From contig NZ_JASVWB010000002.1 in NCBI RefSeq assembly GCF_030287445.1, positions 3,906,001 to 3,970,000 on the forward strand: a DNA stretch of 64,000 bases, given 5' to 3'. This stretch comes from Streptomyces sp. ALI-76-A. GTDB lineage: Bacteria > Actinomycetota > Actinomycetes > Streptomycetales > Streptomycetaceae. The notes below the pieces were generated by a model. The model was not told where the DNA came from. It made no database searches and saw only the letters and a program-made list of their open reading frames with translations. A program made the position numbers and the translations under genes. Below are positions 56,222 to 64,000 of this stretch, piece by piece (position 1 is the first letter of the stretch; the number at the start of each line of letters is the position of its first letter).

Positions 56222-57432
56222 TGGTTCTGGGTTCCTTCCGTGTTGTTCGAGACGCGGCCGAGGTGCGTTCCGCGGGCGAACGCGCCGATTCGCGACGCCG
56301 TCACTTCGCTGGTGTTCTCCCGGTCGGCGGGCACCGGGGCGGGTGCCGCCTGGTCGGGCTGGGGAACCACCGAGACGGCCCGGTTGCGGCGCCGGCGGCG
56401 GGGCAGGCCACCGGGCGTCGTGCCGACGACGAGCGTCGGGCCGGTGGCGGGCACCGCGGCCCGGCGCCGTACGGGCTGCTCGTCCTCGGTCTCACGGTCG
56501 TCGTGGTGGGCGGCGGGCTGAGGGGCGTCAGTGGTCAAGAGGCCCTCCGGCACACGGATCACGGCGCGGACTCCGCCGTAGGGGGAGACCGAGTCGACGG
56601 ACACCGAGAATCCGTAGCGGGCGGCGAGCATCCCGCAGACGGCGAAGCCGAACTTGGGCGGGTCGCCGAGCCCGGTGATGTCGACGGCGCCCTCGGGCGA
56701 GAGCAGGACCGCGGCCCGGGCCTTGGTCTCCTGGCTCATGCCGACACCGGCGTCGTCGACCACCAGGCACACGCCGGTCGGCACGGCCTGGATGTTGATC
56801 TCCACCGGAGACTGGGGCGCGCTGTACTTGGTCGCGTTGTCCAGCAGCTCGGCGAGGACGACGGCGACCGGCTCGACGGCCTTGCCGGTGATGGAGATGT
56901 TCACCTGGGCGTTGACCCGGACCCGGTTGAAGTCCTTGATCCGGCCCTGGGCGCTGCGGGCGACGTCGTACACGGAGGCGCTCTCCTCGCGCCGCCCGAG
57001 CCATCCGCCGCAGAGCACCGAGATGCCCTTGGTGCGGCGGCTGAACTGGCTGCTGGTGTGGTCGACCAGCATCAGGTCGGCCAGCACGCCGGAGTCGTCG
57101 CCGTACTCCTTCTGCAGGTTGTCCAGGAGCACCTGCTGCTCCTCGGCGAGGGACTGCAGGGTGCCCATCGCCGACTTGAGGACGGACTTGGTGGCCGACT
57201 CCGCGTCCGCCCGGACCTCGGCGAGGTCCTCCACATGCCGGTGGGTGAGGGTTTCGTAGCCCGTCTGCACCTGGCGGAGCTGGCCCTGTACGGCCACCAG
57301 GTTGCTCTGAAGGTTGTCGTTGTTGCGGCGGAGAGCCATGTTGGTTCTCCGGGCGCGCATCACTGCGAAGGTCGCAGCGACGATCACGGTGATCAGGGTC
57401 CACAGCAGTGGATCCTGGATGAATGACGTCAT
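56218..57432 (-). CDS. cvnA: Conservon sensor histidine kinase-like protein CvnA
   Basis: 404 residues from the ATG at 57432 behind GAAGAGAG. An N-terminal membrane helix (about 8-26) leads into a coiled coil. An atypical H-box is VDHTSSQFSRRTKGISVL. The HATPase has LAELLDNATKYSAPQSPVEI, VDDAGVGMS and KFGFAVCGMLAARYGF. A Pro/Arg-rich cytoplasmic tail follows. It leads the conservon operon A-B-C-D-P450-P450. Confidence 0.9.
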   Translation of the reverse strand: MTSFIQDPLLWTLITVIVAATFAVMRARRTNMALRRNNDNLQSNLVAVQGQLRQVQTGYETLTHRHVEDLAEVRADAESATKSVLKSAMGTLQSLAEEQQVLLDNLQKEYGDDSGVLADLMLVDHTSSQFSRRTKGISVLCGGWLGRREESASVYDVARSAQGRIKDFNRVRVNAQVNISITGKAVEPVAVVLAELLDNATKYSAPQSPVEINIQAVPTGVCLVVDDAGVGMSQETKARAAVLLSPEGAVDITGLGDPPKFGFAVCGMLAARYGFSVSVDSVSPYGGVRAVIRVPEGLLTTDAPQPAAHHDDRETEDEQPVRRRAAVPATGPTLVVGTTPGGLPRRRRRNRAVSVVPQPDQAAPAPVPADRENTSEVTASRIGAFARGTHLGRVSNNTEGTQNQ

Positions 57433-57539
57433 GAGACTCTCTTCAAGTCGCCTCGCGTCGGCGGCCAGAGCAACAGCCACTCCTTCGCGATGGGGCCCTA
57501 GAGACTGTCCCCCGTACGCGTTCATGACGCGCCGTCAGC

Positions 57540-57582
57540 CTACTGAAAAGTGCGATGATCGTATCAGTAGAAACACTGTCAA
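57540..57582 (-). promoter_or_regulatory. Conservon promoter with a CTACTGA/TCAGTAG dyad
   Basis: On the minus strand TTGACA (57582-57577) is followed after 16 bases by GATCAT. CTACTGA (57540-57546) and TCAGTAG (57564-57570) flank this start region as a dyad, a likely operator. Confidence 0.5.
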
Positions 57583-57677
57583 CAGGCGTACCAGAGCGTC
57601 CATTTGGTGACTTTCACAAACACCACCCGGTCACGTTGATCCCCGGACGGCCCCGTTCGGCAAAGGGCCCGTAAAGA

Positions 57678-57714
57678 CGTCGGCCCCGCGCTCGGTGGGA
57701 GCACGGGGCCGACG
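57678..57714. terminator. Terminator after galK
   Basis: CGTCGGCCCCG (57678-57688) pairs with CGGGGCCGACG (57704-57714), just past the galK stop on the minus strand. Confidence 0.8.
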
Positions 57715-57729
57715 GGGCCGGTACGCGGG

Positions 57730-58893
<1,164 letters not shown>

Positions 58894-58930
58894 GCCCTGA
58901 CCCCTGACCTTTCCTACGTGCTCGTCGGTA

Positions 58931-59893
58931 CTACTTGGCCCGCCGCTGCGCGAAGTCCCACGCGTCCGCGACGATCCCCGCGAGGTCCGCGCGGGACGGG
59001 TTCCAGCCCAGCTTCTCGCGGGCGGTGGCGGCCGACGCCACCAGGACCGCCGGGTCGCCGCCCCGGCGGGGGGCCACGACCTCGGGGATCGGGTGGCCGG
59101 TGACCTGCCGGACCGTCTCGATGACCTCGCGGACGGAGAACCCGTTGCCGTTGCCGAGGTTGCAGATGAGGTGCTCGCCGGAGGTGGCGGCCCGCACCGC
59201 GAGCAGGTGGGCCTCGGCCAGGTCCGCCACGTGGATGTAGTCGCGCACGCAGGTGCCGTCCGGCGTCGGGTAGTCGTCGCCGTAGACCGAGATCGCGTCC
59301 CGCCTGCCCTGCGCGACCTGGAGGACGAGCGGGATGAGGTGCGACTCGGGGTCGTGCCGCTCGCCGTGCGCGCCGTACGCGCCCGCCACGTTGAAGTAGC
59401 GCAGCGACACGGCACCGAGTCCGTGGGCCGCCGCCTCACTGGTGATCATGTGGTCGACCGCGAGCTTGGTGGCGCCGTAGGGGTTGGTGGGCCGGGTCGG
59501 CGCCGACTCGGTGATCGGGACCTCGGCGGGCTCGCCGTAGGTGGCGGCCGTGGAGGAGAACACGAGCCTGCGCACGCCCGCCTCGCGCATGGCGCCGAGC
59601 AGGGCCATGCTGCCGCCGACGTTGTTCTCCCAGTACTTCTCGGGCTTCACGACCGACTCGCCGACCTGGGAGGAGGCGGCGAAGTGCAGGACGGCGTCGA
59701 AGGAGGAGTCCAGCCACTTGGCGGCGTCACGGATGTCGCCCTCCACGAAGGAGGCGCCCGCCGGGACCCCCTCGCGGAAGCCGGTGGAGAGGTTGTCGAG
59801 GACGACGACCTCGTGCCCCGCCTCCAGCAGATGCTGGGCGACCACGCTGCCGACGTATCCCGCACCACCCGTGACCAGGTACTTACCGCTCAT
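58931..59893 (-). CDS. galE: UDP-glucose 4-epimerase
   Basis: 320 residues. It has a Rossmann GGAGYVGS near the start, the catalytic [11 protein letters not shown]er and [13 protein letters not shown]yr/Lys, and [18 protein letters not shown]. Its ATG (59893) overlaps the galT stop (ATGA). It interconverts UDP-galactose and UDP-glucose. Confidence 0.96.
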   Translation of the reverse strand: MSGKYLVTGGAGYVGSVVAQHLLEAGHEVVVLDNLSTGFREGVPAGASFVEGDIRDAAKWLDSSFDAVLHFAASSQVGESVVKPEKYWENNVGGSMALLGAMREAGVRRLVFSSTAATYGEPAEVPITESAPTRPTNPYGATKLAVDHMITSEAAAHGLGAVSLRYFNVAGAYGAHGERHDPESHLIPLVLQVAQGRRDAISVYGDDYPTPDGTCVRDYIHVADLAEAHLLAVRAATSGEHLICNLGNGNGFSVREVIETVRQVTGHPIPEVVAPRRGGDPAVLVASAATAREKLGWNPSRADLAGIVADAWDFAQRRAK

Positions 59894-60975
59894 GAACTGG
59901 CTACCTCTCGCAGTCGCTCGGCCGCGGCCTCCGGCCGGATGTCGTTGATGAACACGTTCATGCCGGACTCGGAACCCGCGAGGAACTTCAGCTTGCCGGA
60001 CGTACGGCGGATGGTGAAAAGCTCCAGGTGCAGCGCGAAGTCGTCACGGCTGACGCCGTCGAACTCCTCCAGCGCGCCGAACGGGGCCTGGTGCCAGGCC
60101 GCGATGTACGGCGTCTGGGGCTCGCCCGCCCCGTCCTTCTCGCCCCCCGGTCCGTCGAAGATCCGGTCGAAGCGCTTGAGGAGTTCCAGATAGACCTGGG
60201 GGAACTCTGTGCGCGCGCCCTCCTCCAGGCCGAGCAGGTCCGGCACCCGGCGCCTGGGGTACAGGTGCACCTCGTAGGGCCAGTGCGCGGAGTACGGCAC
60301 GAAGGCGACCCAGTGCTCGGTCTCCAGGACGACCCGCTCGCCGGCGAGTTCCTCCTCCAGGACGGCGTCGAAGAGGTTCTCCCCGCCGGTCGCCTCCTTG
60401 TGCGCCGCCACCGAGCGCAGCATCAGCGCGGTGCGCGGCGTGGTGAAGGGGTAGGCGTAGATCTGCCCGTGCGGGTGACCCAGCGTCACGCCGATCTCGG
60501 CACCGCGGTTCTCGAAACAGAACACCTGCTCCACGGAGGGCAGATGGGACAGCTCCGAGGTCCGGTCGGTCCACGCCTCCAGGACCAGCCGCGCCTGCTC
60601 CTCGGTCAGATCGGCGAAGGACGCGTTGTGGTCGGAGGTGAAGCAGACGACCTCGCAGCGGCCGGAGTCCCCGGCCAGCGAGGGGAAACGGTTCTCGAAG
60701 ACCACGACGTCGTACGACGAGTCCGGGATCTCGCTCAGCCGCTCGCCCTGGGAGGGGCACAGGGGGCACTCGTCGGCCGGCGGGTGGTAGATGCGCCCCT
60801 GCCGGTGCGAGGCGATGGCGACGGAGTCCCCGAGCAGGGGGTCGCGCCGGATCTCGGACGTGGTGACGGTCCGCTCCAGCGGGCGGCGGTCGACCGCGTC
60901 CCGCACGGTGTCGTCCCGCAGGTCGTAGTAGATGAGCTCGCGGCCGTCCGCCAGCCGGGTCGAGGTCTTCTTCAC
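59890..60975 (-). CDS. galT: Galactose-1-phosphate uridylyltransferase
   Basis: 361 residues from a GTG at 60975 behind AGGGAG. It has the zinc site DECPLCPS, the catalytic [12 protein letters not shown]is motif (about 165-172) and [20 protein letters not shown]. It transfers UMP between UDP-glucose and Gal-1-P and is the first gene of the gal operon. Confidence 0.96.
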   Translation of the reverse strand: MKKTSTRLADGRELIYYDLRDDTVRDAVDRRPLERTVTTSEIRRDPLLGDSVAIASHRQGRIYHPPADECPLCPSQGERLSEIPDSSYDVVVFENRFPSLAGDSGRCEVVCFTSDHNASFADLTEEQARLVLEAWTDRTSELSHLPSVEQVFCFENRGAEIGVTLGHPHGQIYAYPFTTPRTALMLRSVAAHKEATGGENLFDAVLEEELAGERVVLETEHWVAFVPYSAHWPYEVHLYPRRRVPDLLGLEEGARTEFPQVYLELLKRFDRIFDGPGGEKDGAGEPQTPYIAAWHQAPFGALEEFDGVSRDDFALHLELFTIRRTSGKLKFLAGSESGMNVFINDIRPEAAAERLREVASS

Positions 60976-61004
60976 TGCGGACTCCCTATTCGAGCCACTC
61001 AATC

Positions 61005-61067
61005 ATCAAACAGAACCGAACACATCGAAACACAACTCACCACGACCGTCAACATCACAATCAAACA
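61005..61067. promoter_or_regulatory. AT-rich divergent gal promoter with ATCAAACA repeats
   Basis: The galT/symporter gap is unusually A/C-rich on the plus strand. ATCAAACA occurs at 61005-61012 and 61060-61067, with ATCGAAACA at 61024-61032, giving repeats TGTTTGAT facing galT. The galP1 promoter of S. coelicolor and S. lividans, controlled by galactose through repeated hexamers, lies at the same place. Confidence 0.6.
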
Positions 61068-61152
61068 AAAAACCCCAGCCGAGGTGTTCAATCGCTGAAC
61101 GCGGAGGCACAGGTTCCGCCACGGATCAGTTCACGCAACGAAGCGAGTACGT

Positions 61153-62832
61153 ATGCAGACCCCCACACATCTGGCAGCCGAGCTGCGGCTCCCCACGAAC
61201 TGGCTCGACTACACGATCCTCGGCATCTACTTCGTCGTCGTCCTCGGCATCGGCTTCGCCGCCCGCCGTTCGGTGAAGACCAGCCTCGACTTCTTCCTCT
61301 CCGGCCGCTCCCTGCCGGCCTGGGTCACCGGTCTCGCGTTCATCGCCGCCAACCTGGGCGCCACCGAGATCCTCGGCATGGCGGCCAACAGCGCGCAGTA
61401 CGGCGTGTACACCACACACTGGTACTGGATCGGCGCCATCCCGGCCATGGTCTTCCTCGGCCTGGTGATGATGCCCTTCTACTACGGCAGCAAGGTCCGC
61501 TCGGTCCCCGAGTTCCTCCTGCTGCGCTTCGACAGGGCGGCACACCTGCTGAGTTCGATCCTGTTCGCCTTCGCCGCCATCCTGATCGCGGGCGTCAACC
61601 TGTACGCCCTCGCCATCGTCGTCGAGGCGCTGCTCGGCTGGCCGGAATGGGTCGCGATCGTGGTCGCCGGCGCCTTCGTCCTGGCGTACATCACCCTGGG
61701 CGGCCTCTCCTCCGCGATCTACAACGAGGTTCTCCAGTTCTTCGTGATCCTGGCGGCCCTCATCCCGATCACCGTCCTCGGCCTGAAGGCGGTCGGCGGC
61801 TGGGACGGCCTGTCCGACTCCCTGACCGAGACCCGCGGCGCCGACTTCATGACCTCCTGGGGCGGCACCGGCATCGGCAGCGAGAACCCCCTGGGCGCCA
61901 ACTGGCTCACCATCGTCCTGGGCCTCGGCTTCGTCCTGTCCTTCGGCTACTGGACGACGAACTTCGCCGAGGTGCAGCGGGCCCTGTCCGCGAAGAACCT
62001 CTCGGCGGCGCAGCGCACCCCCCTCATCGCCGCGTTTCCGAAGATCTTCATCGTCTTCCTGGTGATGATCCCCGGCCTGGTCGCCGCCGTCCTGGTCCCG
62101 AAGATCGGTACGCCCGACTCGGACCTCCAGTACAACGACGCGATCCCGTACCTGATGCAGTCGCTGCTTCCCAACGGCGTCCTGGGCATCGCCGTGACCG
62201 GTCTGCTCGCCGCCTTCATGGCGGGCATGGCGGCCAACATCTCGTCCTTCAACACGGTGTTCACGACCGACATCTGGGCGAAGTACGTGGTCAAGGGCCG
62301 GGAGGACACCTACTACGTCCGCTTCGGCCGCCTGATCACCGCGATCGGCGTCGTCGCGTCGATCGGCACGGCGTTCCTGGCGTCGTCGTTCTCGAACATC
62401 ATGAGCTACCTCCAGACGCTGTTCTCCTTCTTCAACGTCCCGATGTTCGTCGTCTTCATCATCGGCATGTTCTGGAAGCGCGCGTCCATGAAGTCCGGTT
62501 TCTGGGGCCTGCTCGCGGGCACCACGGCGGCGATGGTGAACTACTTCTGGATCTACAAGCAGGGCATCGTCGACATCCCCTCCGACCAGGGCGCCAACTT
62601 CGTCTCCGCGATCGCCGGGTTCGTGGCCGGCGCGGTCGTCATGATCGCCGTGTCCCTCTTCACGGCACCGAAGCCGACCGAGGAGCTCCAGGGCCTCGTC
62701 TACGGCACCACGTCCCCCGGCATGTCCGAGCCGCCCGCCGCCGGCGACGACGCCTGGTACCGCAAGCCGGCCCTGCTGGGCTGGGGCGCGGTGATCCTGG
62801 CGGCCGCCTGCTACATCCCGTTCTCGTTCTGA
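61153..62832 (+). CDS. Sodium:solute (galactose/glucose-type) symporter
   Basis: 559 residues with about thirteen membrane helices. SSS-family motifs include FFLSGRSLPAWVTGLAF, ANLGATEILGMAANS, YVTLGGLSSAIYNEVLQ-like and FNTVFTTDIWAKYVVKG. It is closest to SGLT-type sugar transporters, and its divergence from galT suggests galactose uptake. The first 20 residues are cytoplasmic. Confidence 0.92.
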   Translation: MQTPTHLAAELRLPTNWLDYTILGIYFVVVLGIGFAARRSVKTSLDFFLSGRSLPAWVTGLAFIAANLGATEILGMAANSAQYGVYTTHWYWIGAIPAMVFLGLVMMPFYYGSKVRSVPEFLLLRFDRAAHLLSSILFAFAAILIAGVNLYALAIVVEALLGWPEWVAIVVAGAFVLAYITLGGLSSAIYNEVLQFFVILAALIPITVLGLKAVGGWDGLSDSLTETRGADFMTSWGGTGIGSENPLGANWLTIVLGLGFVLSFGYWTTNFAEVQRALSAKNLSAAQRTPLIAAFPKIFIVFLVMIPGLVAAVLVPKIGTPDSDLQYNDAIPYLMQSLLPNGVLGIAVTGLLAAFMAGMAANISSFNTVFTTDIWAKYVVKGREDTYYVRFGRLITAIGVVASIGTAFLASSFSNIMSYLQTLFSFFNVPMFVVFIIGMFWKRASMKSGFWGLLAGTTAAMVNYFWIYKQGIVDIPSDQGANFVSAIAGFVAGAVVMIAVSLFTAPKPTEELQGLVYGTTSPGMSEPPAAGDDAWYRKPALLGWGAVILAAACYIPFSF

Positions 62833-62853
62833 TCGCGGGAGGATGGAGAAACC

Positions 62854-63165
62854 ATGACCGAGCACTCCGGATACTCCGAGAAGGACGTCCAGCGGGAGGT
62901 CTCCGCTCTTCAGAGCGAGTCCGCCACCGCCGCACGCCTCTTCGACATCCGCCGCATCATCGGGGGCCTGTTCGTCGTGTACGGCGTCATCGTGACGATC
63001 GCCGGTCTCACGGACGACGACGCCGCGATCGACAAGGCCCAGGGCGTGAACATCAACCTCTGGACCGGGCTGGCGATGCTCGCCCTGGGCGTGTTCTTCC
63101 TGGTGTGGCTGAAACTGCGCCCGGTGGCGCCGCCGACCCCGGACGAGGAACCCCCGGCCCCGTAG
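62854..63165 (+). CDS. Small membrane protein following the symporter
   Basis: 103 residues, ATG behind GGGAGGATGGAG. Two membrane helices (IIGGLFVVYGVIVTIAGL and LWTGLAMLALGVFFLVWL) follow a Glu/Ser-rich cytoplasmic start, and the tail is Pro-rich. It begins 21 bases after the symporter, so the two are one operon. It may be an accessory subunit of the symporter; no family function is known. Confidence 0.8.
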   Translation: MTEHSGYSEKDVQREVSALQSESATAARLFDIRRIIGGLFVVYGVIVTIAGLTDDDAAIDKAQGVNINLWTGLAMLALGVFFLVWLKLRPVAPPTPDEEPPAP

Positions 63166-63221
63166 GGCCTCTGGGGACGGTCCGGCCGGCCGGGGAGCAC
63201 GGCCGGGCCGCCGTCACGTCG

Positions 63222-63250
63222 GCGGGAGGGACGCGGTGCGCCCCTCCCGC
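63222..63250. terminator. Bidirectional terminator after the symporter operon
   Basis: GCGGGAGGG (63222-63230) pairs with CCCTCCCGC (63242-63250), between the symporter partner gene (stop 63165) and the leftward secreted-protein gene (stop 63259). Confidence 0.6.
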
Positions 63251-63258
63251 GGGCGGGA

Positions 63259-63672
63259 TCAGTAGTACGGGTTGCCGTCCCACGGCGAGGTGTCACAGGA
63301 GAGCGGGGTGTCGCCCTCGTATGTGCACACCTGGACGCGCATCGCCCAGATGCCGCTCGAGTCGGTCAGCGAGGTCGACCAGTTGAGCTCGGTGCCGTAA
63401 CCGCCGTGGTTGGTGCGCCACGCGTAGCTGCTGACGTTGCGCAGCGGGTCCATCGCCTGCGCGCGGATCCGGACGTGGTGCCCGTCGGACTTGGTGTCCT
63501 CCACCGCCAGGATGATGCGCCACGCGCTGGTCTTGCTGTTGTAGGAGAAGTCGCCGGTGCCCTGGGAACCGGTGGCCTGGGCGTACACGTCGCCCGCGGA
63601 CGCGGGTGACGCGGCGAAGGCGAGCGCCGCTGCGGCGGCGGCCGCCACGGTGAGTCCACGACGGAGTTTCAA
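63259..63672 (-). CDS. Small secreted protein, TTG start
   Basis: 137 residues from a TTG at 63672, nine bases after GGGGACA. A signal peptide (LRRGLTVAAAAAAALAFAASPASAG) is followed by a beta-rich domain with RIILAVEDTKSDGHHVRIRAQ and VQVCTYEGDTPLSCDTSPWD, whose two Cys can form a disulfide. Family unrecognised, but the pattern is that of small extracellular Streptomyces proteins. Confidence 0.75.
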   Translation of the reverse strand: MKLRRGLTVAAAAAAALAFAASPASAGDVYAQATGSQGTGDFSYNSKTSAWRIILAVEDTKSDGHHVRIRAQAMDPLRNVSSYAWRTNHGGYGTELNWSTSLTDSSGIWAMRVQVCTYEGDTPLSCDTSPWDGNPYY

Positions 63673-63797
63673 GAAGGTGTCCCCTGAATCGGATCGGATG
63701 TGCCGAGGGGATCCTAGAGGGTTCGGATCACGCCACCCACTCCACAAATGATCATGTGATTGAGCTAACAGGGAGTCAGGCGCCGCCGTGGGGCCGG

Positions 63798-64000
63798 TCA
63801 GTGATCCGACGGGTGCGGTTGGTTCGGTTCCCGCGGTTCGCAGGGTTCGCGCGCGAAGGGTGCCGCACGGTCCAGCAGTCCCGTGCGGGCCGCCAGCGCC
63901 GCCGCCTCGAGACGCGACCCCACCCCCAGCTTCATCAGGACCCGCTGGACGTGGGTGCGGGCGGTGGACGGGGCGATGCCCATCCCGGCCGCGATCAGCC
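63798..64000 (-). CDS. C-terminal end of a LuxR-family regulator, cut by the window edge
   Basis: The visible end carries the LuxR helix-turn-helix: LIAAGMGIAPSTARTHVQRV and LMKLGVGSRLEAAALAARTGLL, then a Pro/Arg/Glu tail ending PHPSDH. The N-terminal sensor or receiver lies beyond position 64000. Confidence 0.85.
   Translation of the reverse strand, partial: LIAAGMGIAPSTARTHVQRVLMKLGVGSRLEAAALAARTGLLDRAAPFAREPCEPREPNQPHPSDH

Overview
The window is high-GC actinobacterial chromosome, almost certainly Streptomyces. The basis is strong third-position GC, GTG/TTG starts, many apparently leaderless genes, a conservon (sensor / roadblock / DUF742 / GTPase / P450) and the linked glmU-prs-rplY-pth, ppc, galTEK and mfd genes in the arrangement known from the Streptomyces core. 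I see no prophage, insertion sequence, CRISPR array or replication origin.

Layout. 1-3.8 kb: the start of an off-edge gene, a helix-turn-helix/N6-adenine-methylase-like/specificity fusion carrying an unusual GTGAAC/GTTCAC array, and a lipoprotein. 3.8-13.8 kb: a sugar island running leftward, with a LacI regulator, a YtfQ/R/T-YjfF-type ABC importer and a 1008-residue multidomain secreted glycosidase; three promoters share a 6-3-6 palindrome. 13.9-17 kb: an HNH-nuclease-like lipoprotein, an antitoxin-like small protein, a SCO6745-type protein and a divergent TetR. 17-28.2 kb: mfd, an FtsX/LolD-type ABC system, a DHA2 drug exporter, a secreted alpha/beta hydrolase and a GNAT, followed by a truncated symporter pseudogene.

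29.3-36.2 kb is the most unusual part. A DivIVA-like coiled-coil gene lies next to four soluble proteins combining toxin-type catalytic domains (an XOO_2897-like deaminase, a WHH nuclease, a YwqJ-like deaminase) with SUKH-4, SUKH-1 and SUKH-3 immunity-type domains, partly fused in one chain. No secretion signals are visible. 36.3-43.5 kb: an orphan histidine kinase, an HTH/LAGLIDADG-like protein, tRNA-Gln(UUG), then housekeeping glmU, prs, rplY and pth. 43.5-51.3 kb: ppc, a desaturase with its coupled TetR, tam with divergent tamR, an orphan LuxR response regulator and a GNAT.

51.3-57.4 kb is a leftward conservon with two P450s, one lacking the K-helix ExxR, ending in an enoyl-CoA hydratase-like gene that overlaps the second P450. 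57.7-63.2 kb is galactose catabolism: leftward galT-galE-galK and a divergent Na+/solute symporter with a small membrane partner. The right end has a secreted small protein and the C-terminus of another LuxR protein.

Regulation visible in the sequence includes long-armed terminators, ATGA/GTGA translational coupling in the ABC operons, conservon and gal operon, and palindromic operators next to most regulator genes. All functional statements come from reading motifs and context; no database search was run.
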